A stretch of DNA of 64,000 bases, taken from the NCBI GenBank assembly GCA_030035585.1, contig CM057475.1, positions 3,419,501-3,483,500 of the forward strand, written 5' to 3'. The notes beneath the pieces are model-generated. The model did no database searches. It was given only the letters and a program-made list of their open reading frames with translations, and was not told the origin of the DNA. Source of the DNA: Dugong dugon (taxonomy: Eukaryota > Chordata > Mammalia > Sirenia > Dugongidae). A program made the position numbers and the translations under genes. Below, piece after piece: positions 34,488 through 45,942 of the stretch. Every line of letters begins with the position of its first letter. Positions within the stretch are counted from its first letter, which is position 1.

Positions 34488-34498
34488 ATAAGTCATTA

Positions 34499-36328
34499 GA
34501 CATTGTTAAAAACAGTTATCAGAATCCCCATCACCATCTATCTCCTTTCTCTATTCCCAGAGCCTCTAAACCACACTGTCTCCATGTACTGAAGAAGTGC
34601 CTTATCAAAGTTCCTTTAGTCAGTGGAAAATGCACCCTCATCCTGATCTCATCAGGTGGACTCCGTCAACTAAAGGGAGCCACACATTTTCCCCTGGCAG
34701 TATGCCATTCTAAAAAATAAAATAAAATAAAACTATACCATAACACCTTGTAAAATCTAACCCAGAATTCCAAAGAGAGATGAAAAAACTGAAATTCAGG
34801 CAGGTTAAGTGCCTGAACCAAGTTCTTATTAGTAGTGCACGACAAAGATGTAGAGGAATCAAGATGATTTGACAGAGCATCTTCGCTTAGCTTGTTGATC
34901 AGCAGATTTACTGATATGTCAAAAGCATAGTAAGGAAGTGCCAGGATGAGATACTAGGCATGTAGTCTGGAGGCAGGAGCAAGGTAAGAGTTGAGTAAGG
35001 CAGATGTGGACTGAAGATGCTAAGTCCAGAAAACAAATATTGGAAATGAAGAAAGTGCCCTCCAAAGTTGATGGGGCACAGTAATGGGAAGTAAATACGT
35101 TGAGACATACGCATGTGTTTTATGCCTTTTTACACCCACACTTTTGAACAGAGTGCCTGGCTCACAATGACACTTGATAACACGTGCCATGAGATAATGC
35201 ATTGCAGATGAGTCCTAGGACACTGAACGGCCAGGACATCTAGGGCAGAGTGTTCTCTGAATAAAATATGTTTTTCCCAAATCTTTCCTCATTATGGCAG
35301 ACTGACATACTAGATGATAATCACTCCATATTGAAGCTATTATTATTATTCATTACTCTTCTTTGATTGTTTTTGTCTTTTCATTTCATTATGAGTTGAA
35401 AACAAAGTCCCTGAAGATTGACCTCAGTCATTTTACCTCTATCACTCCTTTCATTCAGTACTTCCATGAATGGCTCTGAAATTCAGTGTGGATATTTTCT
35501 TTCCCATTTTTCCTGCTTATTTCCATCAGATGAGGACAGTTAAAAAAAAAAAAGTCCTTAATTATCCAGATCAGGCTTGGTATTGGCATGAATTTATGAC
35601 TTTATCCTAATGTGTCCAATATTCAAAATTACAAATTTCTGTAAGCCTTAGGATTGTGTGAGACATAAATTGTAATTTATGGAGATTGTTAGTGTCATCA
35701 CTCCATGAAGCCCCACAAAGTTGAACTCACTGAGACTTCAGCCCCAGAGAAACAACCCCATTGTTTCTTTCTCTTCTGATTTATGCTGACAATTCTTTCA
35801 CCATCCCTCCCATATAAGAACTTTGTAATAATTTAAATAGATGCAAGAACTGGTTCTTTGGAAAACAGTCAACCACAATTATATAGATATACTTGTCAAG
35901 TATAAACAAAGAAAAATGAGAGATAATGCATAAATATGAAAAACTAAGTATGAGAAAGAGTATCTAACAACAGATACGGGCTTCACATTCTACAAGAAAA
36001 GTGTTAAGAATAAATACACATTAATATATTTTAAAATCTCTACGAAATTAATTATTTCCCAGGAAAAGAGAAATTATGAAGAGGAGCTAAAGGTATGTAA
36101 AGCTTGACTAGGGTCACAGTGATGGAGGCAGGGGTGGGAGGAATACAGCAAGAAAGTTTATGTGATGGTAATATTGATAATTTTTTTAAGCTTGCAATAT
36201 TTGGGTATACTTTACATAAACTATTCCAGAAAACATAAAAATGTGAAAAGTTTCCCAAATCATTTTACAAGTAAGCATAACTGTGGTATATGAATCTGAA
36301 AATAAGAAGAAAACGTTAAGCTTAGGTC
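34499..36328. other. Unannotated intergenic stretch
   Basis: About 1.8 kb of unique-looking AT-rich DNA. No gene, RNA gene or confident repeat seen; a short aaaataaaataaaat run at 34,714-34,728. Confidence 0.5.
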
Positions 36329-36338
36329 AACTATGAAT

Positions 36339-36506
36339 AAAAAAATCCAAACCTGTTGCAGTCGAGTTGATTCCGCCTGATAGCAACCCTATAGGACAGA
36401 GTAGAATTGCCACATAGGGTTTCCAAGGAGTGGCTGGTGGATTCAAACTGCTGCCATTTTGGTTAGCAGCCAAGGTCTTAACCACTGCGCCACCGGGGTA
36501 ATTATG
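36339..36506 (-). mobile_element. AfroSINE, minus orientation
   Basis: Well preserved: cctgttgcagtcgagttg, caaccctataggacagag, ggagtggctggtggattc and the head aaccactgcgccaccgggg. This is among the least decayed copies in the window. The flanks actatgaata and attatgaata are near-identical. Confidence 0.9.
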
Positions 36507-36516
36507 CAATTATGAA

Positions 36517-36899
36517 TAGAAAGGCAAAAACACTAAACTGAAGACTAGCAAACTGAATTCAGCAGCATATTTAAAAAATAGCATTTCATGTTTATGGTTT
36601 TTCCTCAGACATTGTCACTATAATAAAAGTAAATCCATTAATAGACTATCTAAAATAAATTGGCCAAAGGTGAAATAATAAAAGTTCCTTTCAAAAAAAG
36701 TCAAGGATCATTTGATAAATTTCAACATAAATTTTTATGAAAATTCTTAGAAATGAGAATAAAAAGAAATATTTACCAAAATCAACCATGGACATCTTTC
36801 ACGACGGTGAAATTTGTGAGGCATTACTTTTAAAATCAGGAGAAGGAAGTAGTGTCTATTATTATTTACTATATTTCTTCAAGTCTCAGCTGTCACACT
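36517..36899. other. Unannotated intergenic stretch
   Basis: AT-rich; nothing recognised. Confidence 0.5.
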
Positions 36900-36909
36900 G
36901 AGATAGCAA

Positions 36910-37116
36910 ATCAAAACCAAACCTGTTGCCATCGAGCCGATTCTGACTCATGCAACCCCATGTGTTACAGAGTAGAACTGCTGTAAGGAATCTTTATGGA
37001 AGCAGATAGCCTGACCTTTCTTGCAGGGTGCTGCTGGGTGGGTTCAAACTGTCAACATTTAGGTTAGTAGTCAAGCACAAACTCTGTGCCTCCTGGGGAC
37101 CTTACATTGAGATATG
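36910..37116 (-). mobile_element. AfroSINE, minus orientation
   Basis: aaccaaacctgttgccatcg through gcaaccccatgtgttacag to the head cctcctgggg. gagatagcaa occurs at both borders (36,900-36,909 and 37,117-37,126), consistent with a target duplication. Confidence 0.85.
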
Positions 37117-37203
37117 GAGATAGCAATGAGGGGTATAGAAATTAGTAAGTGTAATTTAATTTATAGTGATATTACTGCTAACCTGGAAAACTGAAACTCA
37201 CTG

Positions 37204-37285
37204 TGTTATGAATTAAATTGTGTTCCCCCACACATATGAGTTAGAATCCTAGCCCATATACCCGTGGATATAATCCCATTTAAAA
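37204..37285 (+). mobile_element. LTR 5' fragment, MaLR-like
   Basis: tgttatgaattaaattgtgt followed by ccccacacatatgagttag matches the start of MaLR-type LTRs and resembles the first bases of the solo LTR at 27,733. The remainder is absent after the SINE at 37,286. Confidence 0.55.
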
Positions 37286-37483
37286 ACCTGTTGCCGTCGA
37301 GTCAATTCCAACTCATAGCAGCCCTATAGGATAGAGTAGAACTGCCTTATATGGTTTTCAAGGCTGTAATCTTTATGGGAGCAGACTGCCAATCTTTCTC
37401 CCACAGAGCGGCTGGTGGATTCAAACCTCTGACCTTTCAGTTAGCAGCTGAGTGCTTTAACCATTACTCCACCATAACCCCCT
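37286..37483 (-). mobile_element. AfroSINE, minus orientation, full length
   Basis: aaacctgttgccgtcgagtc, agccctataggatagag, gctggtggattcaaacc and the head aaccattactccacc. It adjoins the LTR fragment. Confidence 0.88.
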
Positions 37484-38385
37484 GGAAAACCTAAATGGAT
37501 CCTAAAACTGCAGTACATAAATGAGTGGAACACATTTTCAAGAATGAGCTGATAGAGCTGGAGAACACAATAGCCCAGGATCCAAAGCATGTACTTAATA
37601 AGAATTAAGCAATTGTAAAAAAAAGAAAAAAGAAAAAAAGAAACAAAAAAAAAAAAAAAAAACAAGCAATGCATATCCTCAGCAGAAGTTATGATTATTG
37701 AATAAATAACACTGGAAAAATTGAATCACCATTAGGGGAAATAAAAGAAAGTTAGATTTACACATCATCTCATAAGCTAAAAACAAACACACAGAGATGA
37801 AAACATTACCAAAAAAAAAAAAAATTAGAAAAAGAAACCCTCAAATGTAATTATTACTTGGTTATCTGATTCCTGATTAGGAATGTACTTTGTAAACATA
37901 AAAAATTAGAAGAAATCACAAATGAAAAAGAACAATCAATTTGACAATATATTTTTAATTTTCAGGCCAAAAACAGTATAAACACAATTCAAACAGAAAT
38001 TTCAAATTGAAGAACCTATTGGAAACAAATATTTCAATAAAAATGACCAAAAAGAGTAACATAAAATTCATAAGCAATACACCAAAACTTTCCTGGGTAT
38101 TCTTCTTTGTGTAATTTACTCAGGTATTTTAGGAGTGTGTTCAAATAGTAGGATGTATTTCTGTTGCTTTTGCATAAGAATAACAGCTTGGCTGAATATA
38201 TTGTTCTGGAGTCTTAACAGTTTTCTTTCAAAAACAGATGTTGCTTGATTTTTTTTGATGAGGACTTCTGGATTATGGAGGTGAAATCCTTTATGAACCT
38301 GATTTTTATTCTTAAAATCTATTATGTTATAATTTTCCTAGGATTTTGTGAGGGTTTTTAAAAATATTTATTTTATTTTCTAAAC
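37484..38385. other. A-rich intergenic stretch, possibly ancient L1
   Basis: It contains an A-rich simple tract (37,616-37,663) and a second A run near 37,810. The sequence to 38,090 is A-rich like an L1 coding strand but too diverged to place. 38,170-38,245 (cttggctgaatatattg, agttttctttcaaa) faintly resembles the antisense of an L1 ORF1 C-terminal region, so a 5'-inverted L1 piece is possible but unproven. Confidence 0.35.
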
Positions 38386-38791
38386 TGGATGTCCATATGC
38401 AAAAAAAATGAAACAGGAACAATACCTCACACCATATACAAAAACTAATTAAAAATGAATCAAATGAATAAAACCCAAAATTTATAAAGTTCATACAAGA
38501 AAAAATAGGATCAGTGATAGAGGCCCTGATACACGGCATTGACAGGATACAAACCATAACCAACAACATACAAACTCCAGAAGATAAGCTCGGTAACTGG
38601 GATCTTCTAAAAATGAAACACTTACACTCATCAAAAGACTTCACCAAAAGACTCAAAAGAGAACCTACAGACTGGGAAAAAAAAATTTTGGATATTACAA
38701 GTCAGATAAAGGTCTAGTCTCTAAAATCTACAAGAAAAGCCAACACCTCTACAAAAAAAGACAAGTAATCCTATTAAAAAATGGGCAAAGG
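38386..38791 (+). mobile_element. L1-E, old L1 ORF2 segment left of L1-D
   Basis: Plus-strand L1 ORF2 starts abruptly at about 38,386 (5' truncation). Text such as RIQTITNNIQTPEDKLGNWDLLKMKHLHSSKD (split here over 38,540-38,650) is the standard ORF2 C-terminal third. It ends at aaaaaatgggcaaagg (38,776-38,791), the repeat shared with 47,090-47,105. Confidence 0.88.
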
Positions 38792-38804
38792 GGTAAACTT
38801 CCAG

Positions 38805-38813
38805 CAAAATGGC
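38805..38813 (+). promoter_or_regulatory. YY1-like site at L1-D 5' end
   Basis: CAAAATGGC begins 14 bases into the element, the position used by YY1 in human L1. Function inferred from position only. Confidence 0.5.
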
Positions 38814-39117
38814 ACTCTATGCAGAAGCACCATGCCATCCCTCCACAGCAAAGATCTGAAAAACTAAGCCGAACAGAGAAAACAACAATCCTGAAACACT
38901 AAAATCTCAAATGAAGAGATAAAGAACTCAGCAAAGCACCAAATGGAGTGAGAAAACTGACAGAGAACGGAGAGTGAGGAGAAATTCATGCGGAGGTCCC
39001 CTACCAGCTAATGCAGTGTGTATCCACCATCTTGGACTCCTATTGGAGACCAGCAAACGGGGTATGAGAAAGCAGCTTCACAGAGATTCCAGCAGGAGAC
39101 CAAGAAACCAGTAATTT

Positions 39118-39676
39118 GCGATATATGCTTTCCCAACCCCCATCCTTCTTCAACCCCAATCGGCCACCTCTGCTTCCCGTGGCCACAATCTCTTGTCTGG
39201 GAAACACCGGCTGCTTGGATTCCACACACCCGAACGGGCTGGCTCTCTGAGCAGCATTTGTTGGCTGTGGTGTTGCTTTTTCCTGCTTCTTTTGATTTCT
39301 TCCTTACCTCTCACCACCTCCCCTTCCTTTTGCTTAAATGCGTGGCTGCATGCACCATCTTTGCTTTTTCCTGAGGGGCTGCAGAGCTCCAATAATGTGA
39401 TATATGCTTTCCCACTCCTTACCCTTCTTCACCCACACTCGGCACCCTCTGCTTCCCGCAGACACATTCTCTTGTGCGAGAAACACCATCTACTTGGATT
39501 CCACCAGCCAGCACTAGCTGGCTCTTTGAGTGATATTTGTTGGCTGCTGGTGTTGCTATATTTCCTGATTCTTTTGATTTCTTCCTTACCTCTCACCACC
39601 TCCCCCTCTTTTTGCTCAAATACCTGGCTCCATGCGCCATCATTGCTTCTTCCTGAGGTACTGTGGAGCTCTGTTC
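39118..39676 (+). repeat. Two tandem 279-bp 5' UTR monomers of L1-D
   Basis: Unit 1 runs about 39,118-39,396 and unit 2 about 39,397-39,676. Matching landmarks at a constant 279-bp offset include atatatgctttccca. The units have clearly diverged (for example ggattccacacaccc versus ggattccaccagcc), so the duplication is older than the element or was inherited from its source. Confidence 0.8.
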
Positions 39677-40681
39677 GAGGGTGGAGCTGCTTCCAGGTCT
39701 GGGATGTCGCACTGGTGGGATCCCAGGGCTTTTGTTTGTTCATTTGTTTTGAATTGTTTGTTTTCTTTCCTTTTCTTGAGTTGGGAGCCCATTCTAGCCA
39801 GGTGGTGTTGCGTGGCAAGGAGACTACCCCCTCGGCTTGCACAGATGTGCAGAGAGATACCTGAGGGCATTTCTTTTTTCATTGGTTTTACTTTTTTTTG
39901 GGGGGGGGGCTTTTCTTGTTCTTTTTTTTTTAGTTTGTTTTGTTTTCTTTTCCCTTTTTGTCTTTCTTCATTACTCAGTACCTTGTCTCTATATCTTTCT
40001 TCTCTTTCTGTTCCCTGAATACCTGGTGTTATATACTTCTATGCCTTATAGCCAGGCTGTACTGCAACACCTGAGAGCAACTTCCCCAACCTCATAGCTG
40101 CACCAGTGGGATCCCTGGGAACTTTGCGGTTCTTTAACCTTTCCAATTTTTATTTATTCATTCTTTTCTTTTCTTCCTCTTCCCCTTTCTGTTTTTCTCC
40201 ATTTCATAGTCTCTCATCTATCCACTCCAATGGCAAGCTCCCCTAGCATTCTTTTTTCTTTGTTTGTATGTTTTTGGCTCCTGTTCCTCTCTACACTCTC
40301 CCATATCAATCTTAGCTCCACACATAACAATCTCCCTGCTGCATTCTGCCTACCTGCACTTTGTGCTTGACATCACACCACCAAGCAGCACAGGCACGGC
40401 CTACTGGAACTTGCCCTGAACTGATTACCGACCCGCCCTGGTGGCAGTAGTAAGTGCCACAAACAACCCATCCCAGTAACTCCCTTCAGCTAGACCTGCC
40501 CTGCCGTACTATATTTGAGTGACTGACCTTGCCAACTGGAGAAGGAGGTGAAAAGTATTGTGCCCATAGATGAGCAAACAACAAAGAAAACAAAGCCCGC
40601 CAGCTCAGACATAGTAAATTAAAAAAAAAAGGGACAAAACAAACAAACTTACAATCAATAAACGAGAAAAATAACTACAGA

Positions 40682-41707
40682 ATGCCCAGAAGACAGCAGA
40701 CAATATCAAAACATTTACAAAAACAGGACAGGATGGTTCCCTTAGGCGTCCAAAATAAAACACCAGATGACTTTCCAGTGGGACAAAATGCACTAGGACT
40801 ACCTGATAGGGAATTCAAATCTCTAATACTCAGAATTCTCCAAGAGCTGAGGCAAAAAGCTGAAAAACATGAGGAAAAAATTCATGGAAAATGCAGACCA
40901 AAAAAAAAGTAAGAATTCAGGAAAATAATGCAGGAACAAAATGACAAAATAAATTTACAACTAGAAATTATATGAAGACAACAATTAGAAATCCAAAAGA
41001 TAAACAACAAGATTTCAGAAATGGACGGTGTCTTAGAAGGGCTGAGAAGCTGATTTGAAATGGTGGAAGACGGGATAAGTGGAATTGAAGACAAACACTT
41101 GGATACAACTCTCTTTGAGGAAAACTCAGAAAAAGAACAAAGAAAAATGAATAGACCCTGAGAGTTATGTGGGATACAATCAAAAGCAAAAGTTTTCGAG
41201 TGATTGGAGTTCCAGAACAGGGGGAGAAAGCAGAAAACACAGAGAGGATGATAGAAGAGCTGCTGACAGAAAACTTCCCCAATATCGTGAAAGATGAAAA
41301 GCTGGCCATCCAAGAAGCTCAACGAACCCCATATAGGAGAGATCCCAAAAGAAAATCACAGTCGCCAAAACCAAAGACAAACAAGGAATCCTGAGAGCAG
41401 ATCGTGAAAAACAAGAATTCACATACAGAAAAGAAACAATAAGACTAAGCTCAGATTATTTGTCATAAATGATGCAGGCAAGAAGACAATGGGATGACAT
41501 GCATAAAATCTTGAAAGAAAAAAAATTGGCATCCGAGAATAAAATATCCTGCAAAAATCTCATTCAAATTTGATAGTGTAATTAGGTCATTTCCAGATAA
41601 ACAGAAATAAAGGGAATATGTAAAAGTGAAACCAAACTTACAAGAATTATTAAAAGGAAGTTCTTCGATCTGAGGACAAACAACTTCAGCTCACAAGCAG
41701 AATCTAG
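40682..41707 (+). pseudogene. L1-D ORF1, disrupted
   Basis: It starts MPRRQQTISKHLQKQDRM at 40,682, aligned with the L1-B ORF1 start. The first frame runs 76 codons and breaks near the homopolymer at 40,900 (KKK). Further pieces include 41,167-41,394 (MWDTIKSKSFRVIGVPEQGE onward). The terminal stop is 41,705-41,707. Several frameshifts and stops (for example TGA at 40,974) abolish the RNA-binding protein. Confidence 0.9.
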
Positions 41708-42125
41708 GACGCAAGATCATACCAGCCAGATACGAATCTAGGAAATGACCTCTCGAGGACTAACCAAAATGAAAAAAAATTCAACAGGAAATCGGAGCAG
41801 TTAATCAGTAAATAAAAACTACATCAAAACAATAAAAGAAGGAATAAATGGCATAGGTATAGAACCTTCTAATGAAGAGGACGGCAAGGCGATACCAAAT
41901 AATAATAGACGGCTTCAAACTTAGAAAGATAAGGGTAAAATTCATGGTAACCACAAAGAAAGTTAACAAACCAACTCATAAAAATAAAGATGAAAAACAA
42001 ACTCTCAGCACAAACAAAACCTACAAAAACAAAAGAAAGGAAAAAAAATCCACAAACAAAAATAACAGCACAAGAGAGTATGAATAACAAAGAAAACGTC
42101 AGCAGCACAAAAAAAGCACTACAAA

Positions 42126-45100
42126 ATGACAGCAACAAAGTCACATCTATCAGTAATTACACTGAGAGTAAATGGACTCAATGCACCCATAAAGAGATGG
42201 AGAGTGAGAGAATGGATAAGGAAACAGTTTCGATCAATACACTGTCTACAAAAGACACACCTTAGAAACACACATGTGAATTTATTAAAAGTCAAAGGTT
42301 GGAAAAAAATATATCAAGCTAACAACAACCAAAAAAGAGCAGGAGTGGCAATTCTAATCTCAGATAAAATAGACTTTAAAACTAAATCTACCATAAAAGA
42401 CAAAGAAGGACACCATATAATGACATGATGATCCATCATGAAGACATAACCATAATAAACATCTACACACCCAATAACATGCCTCCAAAATACATAAAAC
42501 AAACTCTAACAATACTGAAAAGAGAAATTGACAGTTCCACAATAAAAGTAGGAGACTTCAACACACCACTCTCAGTAAAGGACAGAACAACTAAGAAGAA
42601 ACTCAGCAAACATACAGAAGACCTAAAGGGCACCATCAGCCAACTTGACCTCATAGACATATATAGAACACTCCATCCAACCGCTGCAAAGTACACATTC
42701 TTTTCAAATACAGATGGAAAGTTCTCCAGAATAGACCACATCTTAAGCCACAGAGCAATCTTAGAGAAGATCAAAAAAGTTGGGATACTTCAAAGTATCT
42801 TCTCTGACCACAATGCCATCAAGGTAGAAATTAACACTAGAAAGAGCAAGGAAAAAAAAATCAATTACATGGAAACTAAATAATACCCTGCTTACACTTC
42901 ACTGGGTAATAGAAGAAATCAGAGATGGAATCAAAAAATTCCTAGAATCAAATAAGAATGAAAACACATCATACCAAAACCTTTGGGACACAGCAAAGGC
43001 AGTCATCAGAGGACAAATTATAGTAATAGATGCACATATCAAAAAAGAAGAAAGAGACAAAATCAAAACATTAACTACAGAACTCAAACAAATAGAAAGA
43101 GAACAACAAAAAAAGCCCACAACCAGCAGAAGAAAGGAAATAGTAAAGATCAGAGCAGAAATAAATGAAATAGAGAGCAGAAAAACAATAGAAAGAATTC
43201 ACAAAACCAAAAGTTGGTTCTTTGAAAGAATCAACAAAATCGACAAACCACTGGCCAGACTGACAAAAGAAAAACAGGAGAGGACACAAATAACCCAAAT
43301 AAGAAATGAAATGGGGGTCATTATAACAGACCCAACTGAAATAAAAAGGATTATAACAGAACATTATGAAAAACTATACTCCAACAAGTTTGAAAACCTA
43401 GGGGAAATGGATAAATTTCTAGAAACACATGGCCTACCTAAACTACAACAAAGTGATGTTGAAAATCTGAACAGACCCATAACAAGAGAAGAGACTGAAA
43501 AGGTAATAAAAAAAACTCCCAACCAAAAAAAGCCCTAGCCCAGATGGCTTCACTGGAGAATTCTACAAAACATTTACAGAAGAGCTTGTACCAGTACTAC
43601 TCAAGCTATTTCAGAGCATAGAAGAGGAAGCAACACTTCCAAATTGATTCTATGAATCCAACATAATGCTGATACCAAAACCAGGCAAAGACACCACAAA
43701 AAAAGAAAATTACAGACCAATATCTCTCATGAATATAGATGCAAAAATTCTGAACAAAATTCTAGCCAATAGAATTCAGCATCCTATCAAAAAAATAATA
43801 CACCACGACAAAGTAGGATTCATACCAGGTATGCAAGGATGGTTCAACATTATAAAATCAATCAACGTAATCCACCACATAAATAAAAGTAAATAATCAC
43901 ATGATCATCTCAATTGATGCAGACAAGGCATTTGACAAAGTCCAACACCCATTCCTGATGAAAACACTCAATAAAATCGGTATAGAAGGGAAATTTCTCA
44001 ACATAATAAAGGACATCTCCACAAAACCAACAGCCAACATCATTCTTAATGGAGAGAGGCTGAAAACATTCCCTTTGAAATCAGGAATGAGACAAGGATG
44101 CCCTTCATCACCACTCCTATTTAACATTGTGCTGGAAGTTCTAGCTAGAGCAAAAAGGCAAGAAAAAGAAATAAAGGGCATCCAAATTGGTAATGAAGAA
44201 GTTAATCTGTCCCTGTTTGCAGATGATATGCTACTATACATAGAAAACCCTAAAAACTCCATGAGAAATCTTCTGGAACTAATAGAAAGATTCAGCAGAG
44301 TAGCAGGATACAAGATAAACATTCAAAAATCCGTTGGATTCCTATACAACAATAAGGAGAATGATGAAAAGGAAATCAGGAAAAAAATACCATTTTCAAT
44401 AGCCCGTGAAAAGATAAAATAGTTAGGAATAAATCTGAACAGGGATGTAAAAGACCTATACAAAGAAAACTACAAAACACTACTGCATGAAACACAAAGA
44501 GATCTACATAAATGGAAAAACATACCATGTTCATGGGTAGGCAGACTCAACATTGTGAAAATGACAATTCTACCCAAACCAATTTACAAATACAACACAA
44601 TCCTGATCCAAATACCAACAACATTTTTCAAAGAGGTGGAAAAACTAATCATTCACTTATATGGAAATGGAAGAAGCCCCGAATAAGTAAAGCACTACTG
44701 AAGAAGAAGAACAAAGTTGGAGGACTCACACTACATGACTTCGGAACCTACTATACAGCTACAGTAGTCAAAACAGCTTTGTACTGGTACAACGACAGAT
44801 ACATTAACCAATGGAACATAATTGAGAACCCAGATGTAAATCCATCCACCTACGGTCACCTGATCTTCCACAACGACCCAAAGTCCATCAAATGGGGAAA
44901 AGACAGTCTTTTTAACAAATGGTGCTGGCAACAATGGATATCCATACGCAAAAAAATGAAACAGGACCCATACCTCACACCGTATACAAAAACTACTTCA
45001 AAATGGATCAAAAACCTAACTATAAAACCTAAAACTGTAAAGTTCATAGAAGAAAAAATAGGACCAACACTTCAGGCCTTAAAACATGGCATTAACAGGA

Positions 45101-45942
45101 TATAAACCATAAACATCAACACAGAAACCCCAATAGAGAAGCTAGATAACTGGGATCTTCTAAAAATCAAACACCTATGCTCTTCAAAAGACTTCACCAA
45201 AAGAGTAAAAAGAGAACTCACAGATTGGAAAAAAAATTTTGGACAGTACAAGTCAGGCAAAGGTCTAATCTCCATAATCTACAAGAAAACCCAAAACCTC
45301 TACAACAAAAAGACAAATAATCCTATTAAATAATGGGCAAAGGAAATGAAAAGACACTTCACCAAAGAAGACATCCAAATGGCCAACAGACACATGAGGA
45401 AATGCTCGCATTCACTAGCCATTAGAGAAATGTGAATTAAAACCACAATGAGATACCATCTCATCCCGACTTTACTAGCACGAATCAAAAACACTGGAAA
45501 TAACAAATGTTGGAGGGGCTGTAGGGAGATCGGAATTCTTATGCACTGCTGCTGGGAATGCAAAATGATACAACCATTTTGGAAAATGATATGGCGCTTC
45601 CTCAGAAAGCTAGGAATAGACATACCATTCAATCCAGCAATTCCACTCCTAGGAATATATCTTAGAGAAATAAGAGTCATCACTCGAATAGACACATGCA
45701 CACCTATGTTCATGGCAGCATTGGTCACAGTAGCAAAACAATGGAAACAACCTAGATGCCCATCAACAGATGAATGGATAAACAAACTTTGGTACATACA
45801 CACAATGGAGTACTATGCAATGAGAAAGAACAACAATGAATCTGTGAAGCATCTCATAACGTGGTTGAAACTGGAGGACATTATGCTGAGTGAAATAAGT
45901 CAATCACAAAAGGACAAATATTGTATGAGACCTTTATTGTAA
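42126..45942 (+). pseudogene. L1-D ORF2, disrupted; active-site losses in the endonuclease
   Basis: The span fits a full ORF2 (about 1,272 codons). Two endonuclease catalytic residues are changed: the Asn of NVNGLN reads Arg (LRVNGLN, about residue 14) and the Glu of QETH reads Lys (LQKTH). A frame break with a small deletion lies near 42,425. From 42,612 to 44,481 the DNA is nearly identical to L1-G, including shared defects: an in-frame stop plus short deletion after NKSK (about 43,893), a frame break at 43,538 and TAG at about 44,420. The FADD box (44,216-44,227) is kept. The C-terminal frame 45,448-45,942 reads through to the normal RPLL end. Confidence 0.92.
42612..44481 (+). other. Putative gene-conversion tract, L1-D copy
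   Basis: Reading this 1,870-bp stretch against the reverse complement of 51,826-53,696 I found two substitutions (about 44,107 and 44,343) and one homopolymer length difference (about 42,852-42,860). Outside both edges identity falls at once to about 94%: roughly 28 differences in the next 460 bases right of 44,481, and 14 or more in the 250 bases left of 42,612. Confidence 0.8.

Larger units (their letters stand above)
38792..40681 (+). promoter_or_regulatory. L1-D 5' UTR with two monomers
   Basis: A 1.89-kb 5' UTR. After the terminal block (YY1-like CAAAATGGC at 38,805-38,813) come two tandem units with a 279-bp period, anchored by atatatgctttccca at 39,121 and 39,400. Both contain cttccttacctctcaccacc and end near the gagctcc/gagctct box. 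L1-C has one such unit and L1-B none. A pyrimidine-rich segment (39,880-40,020, including a G run at 39,900) follows, then the ORF1-proximal part. A 223-codon sense frame spans 39,193-39,864. Confidence 0.8.

Noticed and set aside
37616-37663. A poly-A tail marking a processed pseudogene
   Set aside because: No upstream coding similarity could be found; the tract is a simple A/G-interrupted run.
45300-45803. A 167-codon open frame, also present at 50,505-51,008 and shorter at 4,463, 12,234 and 59,748
   Set aside because: It is exactly antisense to the conserved C-terminal part of L1 ORF2 and is explained by that coding strand.
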